This document shows positions 34,471 through 41,896 of a DNA stretch of 64,000 nucleotides, piece after piece (positions within the stretch are counted from its first letter, which is position 1; each line of letters begins with the position of its first letter). The notes under the pieces were generated by a model. The model searched no databases, was not told the origin of the DNA, and saw only the letters and a list, made by a program, of their open reading frames with translations. This stretch comes from an uncultured Clostridium sp. (GTDB lineage: Bacteria; Bacillota; Clostridia; TANB77; CAG-508), in NCBI GenBank assembly GCA_948467875.1, contig CAOKFZ010000003.1, forward strand, positions 1 through 64,000, in the 5' to 3' direction. The position numbers and the translations under genes are program-made.

Positions 34471-35007
34471 ATGGAAACAAAAGAAACGAGTTATAAAAAA
34501 CTTTTCAATTTAACGACTGTTAAATTTTTATCTTACACAATTTTGATTGGATTTATTTTAATGCTCATTACCATTTGGGTCAACTATGGCTTAGATATTG
34601 CCAACCTTAACAGCTTGCCACTGTCCATTGCTTTATCTTTAATGTGTGGTATTTTCATTTTTTATTTATTGCGTTTTATTTGCAAAAGTAGCACGATTGA
34701 GGCTTTTAAAAAAGATAAATTAAGTGTCGAAAATGCAAAACTTTTTCTAAAATATATGAATTTATTTTACATTATTTGTACCGTTTTTTCGATTGTTGTA
34801 TGTCTAGGATATTTATTGGTTGATAATTATATCTTTATCAATGCTAGCAATCATTTTCCAGAACTAGCAGGCGCCATTTTAGATGAATACAACAATACAT
34901 TTATCCCAAAACTTTGGAACACGATTATTATCGAAATTTCGCTTGTGGTTTCATTTTTCTCGTTAATTCCTTACCAAGAAAAAATTTTTGAAAAATGCAA
35001 CCAATAA
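34471..35007 (+). CDS. Four-pass membrane protein (DUF2975-like layout)
   Basis: 178 residues with four hydrophobic segments (about residues 20-42, 52-70, 94-115 and 147-166), a short N-terminal tail and the C-terminal end YQEKIFEKCNQ. The size and spacing fit DUF2975-type proteins, which often sit beside small XRE regulators, but no regulator is here. ACAAAGGAG precedes the ATG. A strong terminator follows (35017-35045). Confidence 0.6.
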   Translation: METKETSYKKLFNLTTVKFLSYTILIGFILMLITIWVNYGLDIANLNSLPLSIALSLMCGIFIFYLLRFICKSSTIEAFKKDKLSVENAKLFLKYMNLFYIICTVFSIVVCLGYLLVDNYIFINASNHFPELAGAILDEYNNTFIPKLWNTIIIEISLVVSFFSLIPYQEKIFEKCNQ

Positions 35008-35016
35008 ATTTTGAGG

Positions 35017-35046
35017 GGCTGTAAAAATTTTACAGCCTTCTTTTTA
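35017..35046 (+). terminator. Terminator after the 34471 gene
   Basis: GGCTGTAAAA (35017-35026) pairs with TTTTACAGCC (35028-35037), followed by TTCTTTTT. Confidence 0.85.
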
Positions 35047-35348
35047 AACAATAACTTTTGCCAAAATGCCAAGAATAATCCCCAGAATATTGCCTAAGGA
35101 AGAAAATCTGCCTTTGTATATTTTATTGGATTCTGGAAGCAATTCGCAAGAAACAATATACAACATTGCACCAGCTGCAAATGCCAATGAAAAACCAATT
35201 AATTCTTTTGATATATTGCCAATAATCGCCCCACAAAAAGCTCCCATTCCAGTCGTCACACCAGATAACGCTGTCAACACAATCGCTTTGAATTTTCCAT
35301 AACCGCTATTGTTGATGGGGAGTGCAATGGATATTCCTTCTGGTACAT
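35044..35348 (-). pseudogene. ZIP-family metal transporter, 3' part (split by the element)
   Basis: The C-terminal 100 residues of a ZIP (ZupT-like) transporter: VPEGISIALPINN, then GVTTGMGAFCGAIIG, GFSLAFAAGAMLYIVSCELLPES and the last membrane helix. The first codons come from the 16-bp core of attL. The N-terminal part with the start codon is at 49657-50108. Joined at the core they give about 246 residues in one frame, a normal ZIP length, so the gene was intact before insertion and may be restored by excision. The shorter in-frame ATG ORF starts at 35280. Confidence 0.88.
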
Positions 35349-35363
35349 TCCAAATTAGACAGT
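35333..35363. other. attL: 16-bp core plus inner inverted arm
   Basis: The core ATTCCTTCTGGTACAT (35333-35348) is followed inside the element by TCCAAATTAGACAGT (35349-35363). The core is repeated exactly at 49657-49672, and the inner arm is the inverted partner of 49640-49654 (14 of 15 bases). Confidence 0.9.
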
Positions 35364-35364
35364 T

Positions 35365-36582
35365 TTACAAATATTTATATGAAATAACTTTATTGTTATC
35401 ATCTAAATGAATCATTTTATCGTACATACATATAATACCACCTTCACCAACAATTCCAACTTTTTCTAACACTTTAAAATTAGCTATCATATCATTGCTT
35501 GGATTAGCAGATTTTTTTATTTCAATTGGGTGTAGTTTTCCATTCTGTTCTATGATTAAATCGATTTCTTTTTTTTCTTTATCTCGATAGAAATAAATTG
35601 GTGGTCTTAGTTCTCCAACATTATAATAACTTTTTATAATTTCTACAATAACAAAGTTTTCAAAAAAACTACCTGCCATATTTCCTGCTTCTAATACTTC
35701 TTTATTTTTCCACTTTGTCAAATAAGAAACTAATCCCGTATCTAAAAAATAAATTTTAGGTGTCTTTACTGCCCTTTTCATGATGTTGTTATAATATGGT
35801 TCTAATAAATAAACAATATTTGATGATACAAGAATAGATAACCATCTTTGCGCTGTTGGAACCGTTATTCCTACTTCTGTTGCTACACTATTCAAATTTA
35901 AAAGTTGCCCTATTCGACTTGCTAATGCTGTCATAAATTTTAGGAAAGTTAGGGTGTCTCCTACTTGCGTTAGGTTTCTAACATCTCTCTCTATATAAGT
36001 ATTTACATACATTGAATAAAACATTTCAAAATCGCTTTCATCTTGATATAAAGCTGGCATAGTTCCTTTATGGATGATATCCCAAATTTCGTCATATGAA
36101 ATTTTTATATCTAATTTTTCTCTTTTTTCAAGATATTCTTCTGTTGGCATAAATGGTTCATTAAAATCTATCTCTTTGATTTCTCTTAGACTTAATCCTA
36201 ATAGATTTAATATTCCTATTCTTCCAGCTAAACTTTCACTTACATTTTTCATTAAATGAAATTGTTGTGAACCTGTTAAATAGAACATTGCTTTTTTATC
36301 GCTATTATCAATTGCTATTTTAATATACCTAAGTAAGTTAGGTGCATATTGTATTTCATCAATAATGATAGGTGGCTTGTTTGATTTTAAAAATAAACTT
36401 GGATCTTCTTTTGCTAATTGATTCAATAGCATATCATCTAATGTAATGTAATTTATGTCTGATTTCAGATTTTTAAGCATAGTGGTTTTTCCAACTTGCC
36501 TGCTTCCTGTAATCAAAATAGCTTTAAACATTTTTTCTTGTTTTTTGATAACATCTTCAGCACTTCTTTTTATATACTTCAT
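35365..36582 (-). CDS. DUF4143-type AAA ATPase
   Basis: 405 residues. N-terminal P-loop ATPase with Walker A GSRQVGKTT (about residues 26-34), Walker B PPIIIDEIQYAP and sensor FYLTGSQQF; the C-terminal half has the DUF4143 wHTH and restriction-endonuclease-like fold (EIDLIIEQNGKLHPIEIKKS, an E-x-K-like motif). The role of this common family is unknown. The stop codon lies 2 bases beyond the attL arm, so it is the outermost gene of the element. Confidence 0.9.
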   Translation of the reverse strand: MKYIKRSAEDVIKKQEKMFKAILITGSRQVGKTTMLKNLKSDINYITLDDMLLNQLAKEDPSLFLKSNKPPIIIDEIQYAPNLLRYIKIAIDNSDKKAMFYLTGSQQFHLMKNVSESLAGRIGILNLLGLSLREIKEIDFNEPFMPTEEYLEKREKLDIKISYDEIWDIIHKGTMPALYQDESDFEMFYSMYVNTYIERDVRNLTQVGDTLTFLKFMTALASRIGQLLNLNSVATEVGITVPTAQRWLSILVSSNIVYLLEPYYNNIMKRAVKTPKIYFLDTGLVSYLTKWKNKEVLEAGNMAGSFFENFVIVEIIKSYYNVGELRPPIYFYRDKEKKEIDLIIEQNGKLHPIEIKKSANPSNDMIANFKVLEKVGIVGEGGIICMYDKMIHLDDNNKVISYKYL

Positions 36583-36651
36583 AGTTTTTCCTTTCGACTA
36601 TTTTAATATTCAATATTATTATAGTCATTTTTTCTTTTTTTGTCAACACAA

Positions 36652-38214
36652 TTATATAAGATTGTTTAATTTTTTAAAATTAAATATAATATCCACTTGT
36701 TTATCTTGGTGAATTAAAATTTTGTGAACAATTACTCTCATTAATTCCGAACTTGGTTTTTCCAAATTCAAAAAAGTCTGAATCACTTTTTCTAACTCTT
36801 TGTCATTGTCCTCTTCTGCATTCAACCTTTCTCGGTTTAACTCTTCATATAATTCATTTTTCTCTTGAATTTCTCTCTTTAATTTGTTTGATAAACGCAG
36901 ATATATTTCTTCGCTTATTTTATTATCTAGCTTATCCATATACATTTTGTCAAATTTATCGTGAATTAAATCTACTTCTATTTCCAACTTTTTTAACATT
37001 TTCGCATAATCATACGTTGTTTTGTTTGCCTGATAATTTAATTCAATCTTTTTGCTGTCGATATCTTGAAACAGATTTCTGATTGTCTCCAAAACAGATT
37101 CTTCTAATTTCAAATAATTAAAGCCGTGAGAAGTGCAAAGTCCCAAACTAGAATTTCTGCGATAATTGTTGCAAATCATGTATGGCGTGTTTTTACTTGT
37201 GCCTCTATTTTGACTGCGAAAACCAATCGTATGATTGCATTCATAGCAAAATAATAAGCCATCCAATAAAAAATCATGTTTTTTCTCATTTCTACCATAA
37301 CTTTGAACAATGACCATTTTTTGGATATTATCAAATGTTTTTTTATCGATAATCGCCTCATGCGTATTTTCTACAATTCGCCATTCCTCTTTGGGATTTG
37401 GTCTGAGTTTTCGATTTTTATAACTAATTCTGCTATATTTATTTTGAATCGTATTTCCTATGTAGACTTCATTTTTCAGAATATTTTTGATGGATTTATT
37501 TTCCCAAAATGTGGCTTGACTACTTCTTAATTGTTTCAAAGTCGAAATTTCATTATCATTCAAATATTTTTTGATGTCACATAGCCTGTTGCCTGCTATC
37601 GCCATGTCAAAGATTTTTCTGACGATTTTGGCTTCGTCTTCTTGTATGATTAAGTGATTTTTGTCTTCGGGATCTCTTCTGTATCCCAATGGAACTGTTC
37701 CACCTAGCCATTTCCCTTGTGTTTGCATGGTGGCAAAAGCAGATTTAATCTTTTTTGACAAATCCTTAGAGTACATATCATTCAAAATCGCCTTAAATGG
37801 TGCAATATCGTTATTGCCATTATTGTGTGCAAAAGTGTCAACTCCGTCATTAACTGACACATATCTCACCTTTTTTTCTGGAAACCATTTTTCAACATAC
37901 TCGCCAGTTTCAATATAATCGCGTCCTAGACGAGATAAATCCTTTGTGATAACCATATTAATTTTGCCAATTTCAATATCCTTTATCATTCGCCTAAAAT
38001 CTGGACGATTAAAATTGGTGCCTGTGTAGCCTGGATCAACATAGGTGTCGATTAATTCATAATCGGAACCCAATTTTTCTACATAATCCAATAGCAAAGC
38101 TTTCTGATTCGTAATACTCTCACTCTCATCAATCCTGCGGTCTTCGTCTTCTTTTGACAATCGTATATAAATCGCTATCTTGTATTTCGCTTTTCTCATT
38201 ATTGCTTCAAGCAT
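36652..38214 (-). CDS. Large serine recombinase, integrase of the element
   Basis: 520 residues. The N-terminal resolvase domain has catalytic Ser20 in YIRLSKEDED, with SESITNQKALL, VDPGYTGTNFNRPDF and KDLSRLGRDYIETG. The recombinase domain follows (RRDPEDKNHLIIQEDEAKIVRKIF), then a zinc ribbon (LLFCYECNHTIGFR ... YMICNNYRR ... LGLCTSHGF: four Cys) and a coiled coil (about 410-480). It should carry out attP x attB integration; excision would need a directionality factor. GGGAGG precedes the first ATG. It is transcribed toward attL. Confidence 0.95.
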   Translation of the reverse strand: MLEAIMRKAKYKIAIYIRLSKEDEDRRIDESESITNQKALLLDYVEKLGSDYELIDTYVDPGYTGTNFNRPDFRRMIKDIEIGKINMVITKDLSRLGRDYIETGEYVEKWFPEKKVRYVSVNDGVDTFAHNNGNNDIAPFKAILNDMYSKDLSKKIKSAFATMQTQGKWLGGTVPLGYRRDPEDKNHLIIQEDEAKIVRKIFDMAIAGNRLCDIKKYLNDNEISTLKQLRSSQATFWENKSIKNILKNEVYIGNTIQNKYSRISYKNRKLRPNPKEEWRIVENTHEAIIDKKTFDNIQKMVIVQSYGRNEKKHDFLLDGLLFCYECNHTIGFRSQNRGTSKNTPYMICNNYRRNSSLGLCTSHGFNYLKLEESVLETIRNLFQDIDSKKIELNYQANKTTYDYAKMLKKLEIEVDLIHDKFDKMYMDKLDNKISEEIYLRLSNKLKREIQEKNELYEELNRERLNAEEDNDKELEKVIQTFLNLEKPSSELMRVIVHKILIHQDKQVDIIFNFKKLNNLI

Positions 38215-38320
38215 TATACCTCCCTTCTATGCCTGAAAAAATAATTTGAATTTATAGTGATTATAACATTGTTAATATACAATTACAATATTATAACTAC
38301 AAATTCAAATTTTTATATTA

Positions 38321-38431
38321 CTATTGGATTTTCTCTTTACTCTTTAATTTGCTTATTAAATAATTTGCTAATAGTTTTTCTATTTCTTCACCATCTTGGC
38401 AAAAAAATACATTCATTTTAAAATCTTCCAT
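38321..38431 (-). CDS. Small 36-residue protein before the recombinase
   Basis: MEDFKMNVFFCQDGEEIEKL continues to KLKSKEKIQ. GGAGG stands 10 bases upstream of the ATG. Short proteins of this type precede serine recombinases in many clostridial elements; a role as a directionality factor or regulator is speculation. It is too short for automatic gene calls. Confidence 0.55.
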   Translation of the reverse strand: MEDFKMNVFFCQDGEEIEKLLANYLISKLKSKEKIQ

Positions 38432-38515
38432 TATACATGCCTCCTTAATAGCAATTGTATTTTCAATTGACATTTTTATGACAGCTTAAATGTTTAAGCT
38501 AATCATTTTTTAAGA

Positions 38516-38640
38516 AGGGCATCCTAGAAAGCACTATATTCCTATTTTCTACTGTTATTTAGTTAATTTTTTGTCGACACTTTTTGGGTGCAACAAAGCT
38601 ATTAGAACTTTATGTAAATTCTAACTTTTTTCATATTCTT
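38516..38640 (-). repeat. Direct repeat copy A (short-cassette module)
   Basis: About 125 bases similar to 38674-38804: shared blocks include GGGCA, CACTATAT, TTTAGTTAATTTTT, CACTTTTTG and ATTAGAACTT. On the minus strand copy A starts with AAAGGAG and ATG near 38650-38657 and quickly meets a stop; compared with copy B a base shift breaks the frame. Confidence 0.65.
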
Positions 38641-38673
38641 AATACACATCATAGCTTGTCTCCTTTCTTTTGA

Positions 38674-38804
38674 TAGGGCAAATCAGGAAACACTATATAT
38701 CACAAAGCAAACAGGTGATTTAGTTAATTTTTGGGGTCACACTTTTTGAGCATAACGGTATTATTAGAACTTCTATAAAATTCTAACTCTTCCGTATTTT
38801 TCAT
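38674..38804 (-). repeat. Direct repeat copy B (short-cassette module)
   Basis: About 130 bases, same blocks as copy A. It carries the intact short reading frame listed at 38724-38813. The two copies lie head-to-tail between the XRE gene and the small protein at 38321-38431. Confidence 0.65.
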
Positions 38805-38813
38805 AAAGCTCAC
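38724..38813 (-). CDS. Candidate 29-residue protein in repeat copy B
   Basis: Starts GTG (38811-38813) with GAGG 7 bases upstream, or ATG at 38804; it reads MKNTEELEFYRSSNN then TVMLKKCDPKN. Copy A preserves the end (SSN, KKC) in a shifted frame, which suggests real coding sequence that was duplicated and then broken. Function unknown. Confidence 0.4.
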   Translation of the reverse strand: MSFMKNTEELEFYRSSNNTVMLKKCDPKN

Positions 38814-39018
38814 AAGATTACCTCATTACATTTGTGAATTTCTATAATTATACCACCTTTTTATTTCAATTTCAATAAGCACGCTAAAAAAAATTTTTTT
38901 GTTGATTTTTAGGCTTTTATTGGCATTTTTTATAGCGCACTTTTACTTTTTTATAAAAGAGATTAAGCAAATTACTAACCGCTTTGTTTTAAAATATAAA
39001 ATAATATTTATCAGTTAA

Positions 39019-39047
39019 GGCGTTTAGCATATTTTATGCTAAACGCC
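39019..39047. terminator. Strong hairpin downstream of the XRE gene
   Basis: GGCGTTTAGCATA pairs perfectly with TATGCTAAACGCC across three bases. It lacks a clear T run on either strand, so it may be an RNA end or a regulatory hairpin. Near it, ATTGTCAATAG (39071-39081) and CTATTGACAAT (39139-39149) form another perfect inverted pair, similar to that at 45227-45271. Confidence 0.5.
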
Positions 39048-39154
39048 CTTCAAAATTATATCTTTTTTAAATTGTCAATAGTTTTCTCGGCATAAAGTAG
39101 TCAAGTCAAAGAAGCGTAGTCAAATTTATTCCAATTTCCTATTGACAATACTAA

Positions 39155-39397
39155 TTAGGATATTGGCTCTTGTATTAAATCATCTAATTTTACACCCAAT
39201 GCAACTGATATTCTATAAAACGTATCAACAGAAAAATTATATGCTGTTTTCTCACTTTCAATTTGTCTAATAAAATCATGTGACAAGTTGACTAATTCAG
39301 CAAGCCTAGCTGATGTCATATTTCTTGCCTTTCTATATTTTTTTATATTCTTTCTAATTACATCATAAATATTATTATTAAATTTTAATTCTTCCAT
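39155..39397 (-). CDS. XRE-family regulator
   Basis: 80 residues, a single HTH: VIRKNIKKYRKARNM, then TSARLAELVNLSHDFIRQIE and the C-terminal VALGVKLDDLIQEP. A typical element-borne regulator. It is placed before the short-cassette repeats and the recombinase, so it may regulate them. TGTTAGGTGG-like sequence precedes its ATG. Confidence 0.88.
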   Translation of the reverse strand: MEELKFNNNIYDVIRKNIKKYRKARNMTSARLAELVNLSHDFIRQIESEKTAYNFSVDTFYRISVALGVKLDDLIQEPIS

Positions 39398-39486
39398 TGT
39401 TAATCACCACCTAACAATAGTTTACTGAAATAATTCGGAAATGTATGTTAGGTAATTCCTCACTTTTAGTATCTTTTGTAATAAAA

Positions 39487-39521
39487 AAAGAAGTAAAATC
39501 ATTTTTTGATTCTGCTTCTCT
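39487..39521 (-). terminator. Terminator after the XRE gene at 39539
   Basis: On the minus strand AGAAGCAGAATCA pairs with TGATTTTACTTCT (one mismatch) and is followed by TTTTTTT. Confidence 0.78.
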
Positions 39522-39538
39522 ATTATGTACTATTTTTA

Positions 39539-39775
39539 CTAGAAATCTTTTTCTTTTGACATTTCACTTACTGTTATTAAGTTGTTATTTTCATCTCTAA
39601 AAAACAACTTAAAATTACAAATGTTTGCAATTTTTAATATTGTATCAAAATCTGCTTGACTATTTTCTCTTTCATAACTTGATATCGTCGTATCTGCCAA
39701 ATTTAATTTTTGACCTAGTTCTTTTTGAGATAATCCTGCAGTTAATCTCATATTTTTCAAAATCATACCTATCAT
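39539..39775 (-). CDS. XRE-family regulator
   Basis: 78 residues: MIGMILKNMRLTAGLSQKEL, LGQKLNLADTTISSYERE, a full HTH, and a short C-terminus (FKLFFRDENNNL). GAGGT 7 bases upstream supports the ATG at 39775 over the longer GTG start. It diverges from the BlaI gene at 39914, so the intergenic region between them is probably a shared control region. Confidence 0.88.
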   Translation of the reverse strand: MIGMILKNMRLTAGLSQKELGQKLNLADTTISSYERENSQADFDTILKIANICNFKLFFRDENNNLITVSEMSKEKDF

Positions 39776-39913
39776 TTTGCACACCTCATTGGTATTATTG
39801 CAAAAAATAAAAATTTAATCATAAAATCGCAAGATACTTGCGAATATTTTTAATAAATGTTATAATATACCTAACAAAAAGTAAAACTATATTATTGTAA
39901 AGGAGTTAATAAT

Positions 39914-40279
39914 ATGATAAAAATTAGTAATGCAGAGTTAGAAGTTATGAAAATAATTTGGAAAGATAAAGCAGTAACAAGTAAACAGATTATAGAACAA
40001 GTGAAAAAATTTAATGGGAATGACAACACTGTTAGAACTTTAATTAAAAGATTAGTTGATAAAAAAGCTGTAGATATTTCAGAAAAAAACGGAAAACAGT
40101 ACACTTTTGTTCCCTTAATTGATGAAGAAGAATACAAATCAGAAGTTAAACAAAAATTTCTAAAAACATTTTTTAATGGATCAGCTTTGGACTTTGTAAA
40201 ATTTTTAATGGATAATGATGAAAAATATTATAAAGAAATATGTGATTTTTTGGAGCATTATGAGGACTTGGAGGAATAA
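39914..40279 (+). CDS. BlaI/MecI-family regulator
   Basis: 121 residues. The winged HTH is clear: ISNAELEVMKIIWKDKAV, NDNTVRTLIKRLVDKKAV, and the wing KNGKQYTFVPLIDEEEYK; the C-terminal dimerisation helices follow. AAAGGAG precedes the ATG. No sensor or beta-lactamase gene is nearby. It is the only plus-strand regulator of the element and has an XRE gene divergent to it. Confidence 0.92.
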   Translation: MIKISNAELEVMKIIWKDKAVTSKQIIEQVKKFNGNDNTVRTLIKRLVDKKAVDISEKNGKQYTFVPLIDEEEYKSEVKQKFLKTFFNGSALDFVKFLMDNDEKYYKEICDFLEHYEDLEE

Positions 40280-40316
40280 AGATAATTTACTTAGAAAATC
40301 TTATATATTAATGAAA

Positions 40317-40355
40317 CAACCACCATATTTTGTTCATCATACAATATGGTGGTTG
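40317..40355 (-). terminator. Hairpin between blaI and the nitroreductase
   Basis: CAACCACCATATT (40317-40329) pairs perfectly with AATATGGTGGTTG (40343-40355). Only TTTC follows on the minus strand, so termination strength is uncertain. Confidence 0.55.
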
Positions 40356-40473
40356 TAGGATATAAAAGTAACACGCATTTTGTGTATTTTGTTTTCTTTT
40401 ATGAAAACATCAAGAAATTTCGAGTAAAATGAGATTATTAGTTGTAATATAACTATATTATAATTTGTCAAAA

Positions 40474-40995
40474 TTAAATTTTATTCCAATACACAAAATC
40501 GGATATTTCATTTCTTTGAAAATGTAACTTGCTTGGTTGTGCTTCTTCAAAAGGATACTCAATTGGTAGTATTGCAACAGGGATTAAATTTTCAGGTACT
40601 TCATAAATTTCAACCAACTTTTTAGGATCAAAAGAACCAATCCAAGTCGTTCCCAGTCCTAAGTTTTGTGCTTCTAACATCATATGTGTAGTTATTATAC
40701 TAATATCGATATCTCCAAATTCTTTATTATCGTATTTATCTCTTTTATAAGAAACAGATTTATCATAAAAAAGTATCATAATAACTGGTGAATTCCAACC
40801 GTATTGTGTGCAACCATTTAATTTTTCTAATTGTTCCTTTTGTGTTAATACTAATATTCTTTGTGGCTGTAAGTTTCTAGCTGTTGGAGCTAGTTTTGCA
40901 ACTTTTAAAATTTTTTCTATTTTTTCTTTTTCTACTTCTTTTGTAGAAAAACTCCTGCAGGAATATCTTTCCTCTGCTAATTCTAAAAAATCCAT
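40474..40995 (-). CDS. Nitroreductase-family flavoprotein
   Basis: 173 residues, short FMN-dependent reductase. The family start AEERYSCRSFSTKEV carries the FMN-binding RYSCR motif; LAPTARNLQPQRI and LGLGTTWIGSFDPKKL follow, with IPVAILPIEYP near the end. It may reduce nitro compounds or quinones. It lies just downstream of the SDR gene (69 bases), both on the minus strand, so the pair may be co-expressed as cargo of the element. Confidence 0.92.
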   Translation of the reverse strand: MDFLELAEERYSCRSFSTKEVEKEKIEKILKVAKLAPTARNLQPQRILVLTQKEQLEKLNGCTQYGWNSPVIMILFYDKSVSYKRDKYDNKEFGDIDISIITTHMMLEAQNLGLGTTWIGSFDPKKLVEIYEVPENLIPVAILPIEYPFEEAQPSKLHFQRNEISDFVYWNKI

Positions 40996-41064
40996 ATTCT
41001 TCCTATACCCTTTCTATACTTGTAATCTATATATTACCTTATTGCATAACATCCTAACATAAGC

Positions 41065-41778
41065 TTATTTAGAATAAATACTAGATGTAGAAACTCCGCC
41101 ATCTACTGTATAAATCCCCCCTGTTACGTAGGAAGCTTCTTCACTACTTAAAAAAGCAACTACATTTGCAACTTCATTTGGAGTTCCAATTCGTTTGATT
41201 GGAATTCTGTTCGCACATTTTATCTTTTGTTCTTCATTTTTAAAACTTGTTTCCAATAATTCTGTTAAAATTGGTCCGGGTAAAACACAATTAACCCTAA
41301 CTCCTAAATTTGCATATTCTTGTGCTAAACATTTAGTAAACATCACAATTCCAGCTTTTGTTGTACAATATAAAGGTGATGTCAATTCTGACACTAATCC
41401 CAAGCAAGAAGCAATATTCACAATACATCCCTTACTTTCTTTTAATTTATCAATTAAATTCCTTGTAACTTTAAATGTTCCCTTTATATTTACATCAACC
41501 ATATTATCGATATCTTCATCCGTTGTTTGTTCAATGTATTTTTCAAAATATACTCCTGCATTATTAACTAATATATCTACTTTATCTATTAAATTAACAG
41601 CCTTTTTTATTTCAGTATCTTTAGTTATATTTACTTTATAATACTCAAATGAAGATTTAGGTTCTTTTGTATCAAATATAATTACTTTAGCTCCTAATTC
41701 TTTTAGCTTATTTGCAATAGCTTCACCAATTCCATTACTTCCACCTGTTACAATTGCTACTTTGTTTTTTAAATTCAT
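41065..41778 (-). CDS. Short-chain dehydrogenase/reductase
   Basis: 237 residues. NAD(P)-binding TGGSNGIGEAIA (residues 11-22), NNAGVY, catalytic Tyr/Lys in YCTTKAG (YxxxK), Ser in NIASCLG, and the C-terminal YVTGGIYTVDGG. A classical SDR; substrate unknown. GGAGG with 8-base spacing fixes the ATG at 41778. It probably forms a unit with the nitroreductase gene. Confidence 0.93.
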   Translation of the reverse strand: MNLKNKVAIVTGGSNGIGEAIANKLKELGAKVIIFDTKEPKSSFEYYKVNITKDTEIKKAVNLIDKVDILVNNAGVYFEKYIEQTTDEDIDNMVDVNIKGTFKVTRNLIDKLKESKGCIVNIASCLGLVSELTSPLYCTTKAGIVMFTKCLAQEYANLGVRVNCVLPGPILTELLETSFKNEEQKIKCANRIPIKRIGTPNEVANVVAFLSSEEASYVTGGIYTVDGGVSTSSIYSK

Positions 41779-41896
41779 AATATATTCCTCCAATATTTTT
41801 TATTCTATCCTGGAAGGATTTTTTACACAACTTTTTCTATCTTCTATTAATAATTTCCTAATGCTCTTACATAATTCATAACAATGTTAAAATTCT

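Noticed and set aside
35044..35280. Independent 78-residue ZIP-like protein
   Set aside because: It is the 3' part of the transporter split by the element; the frame continues to the attL core.
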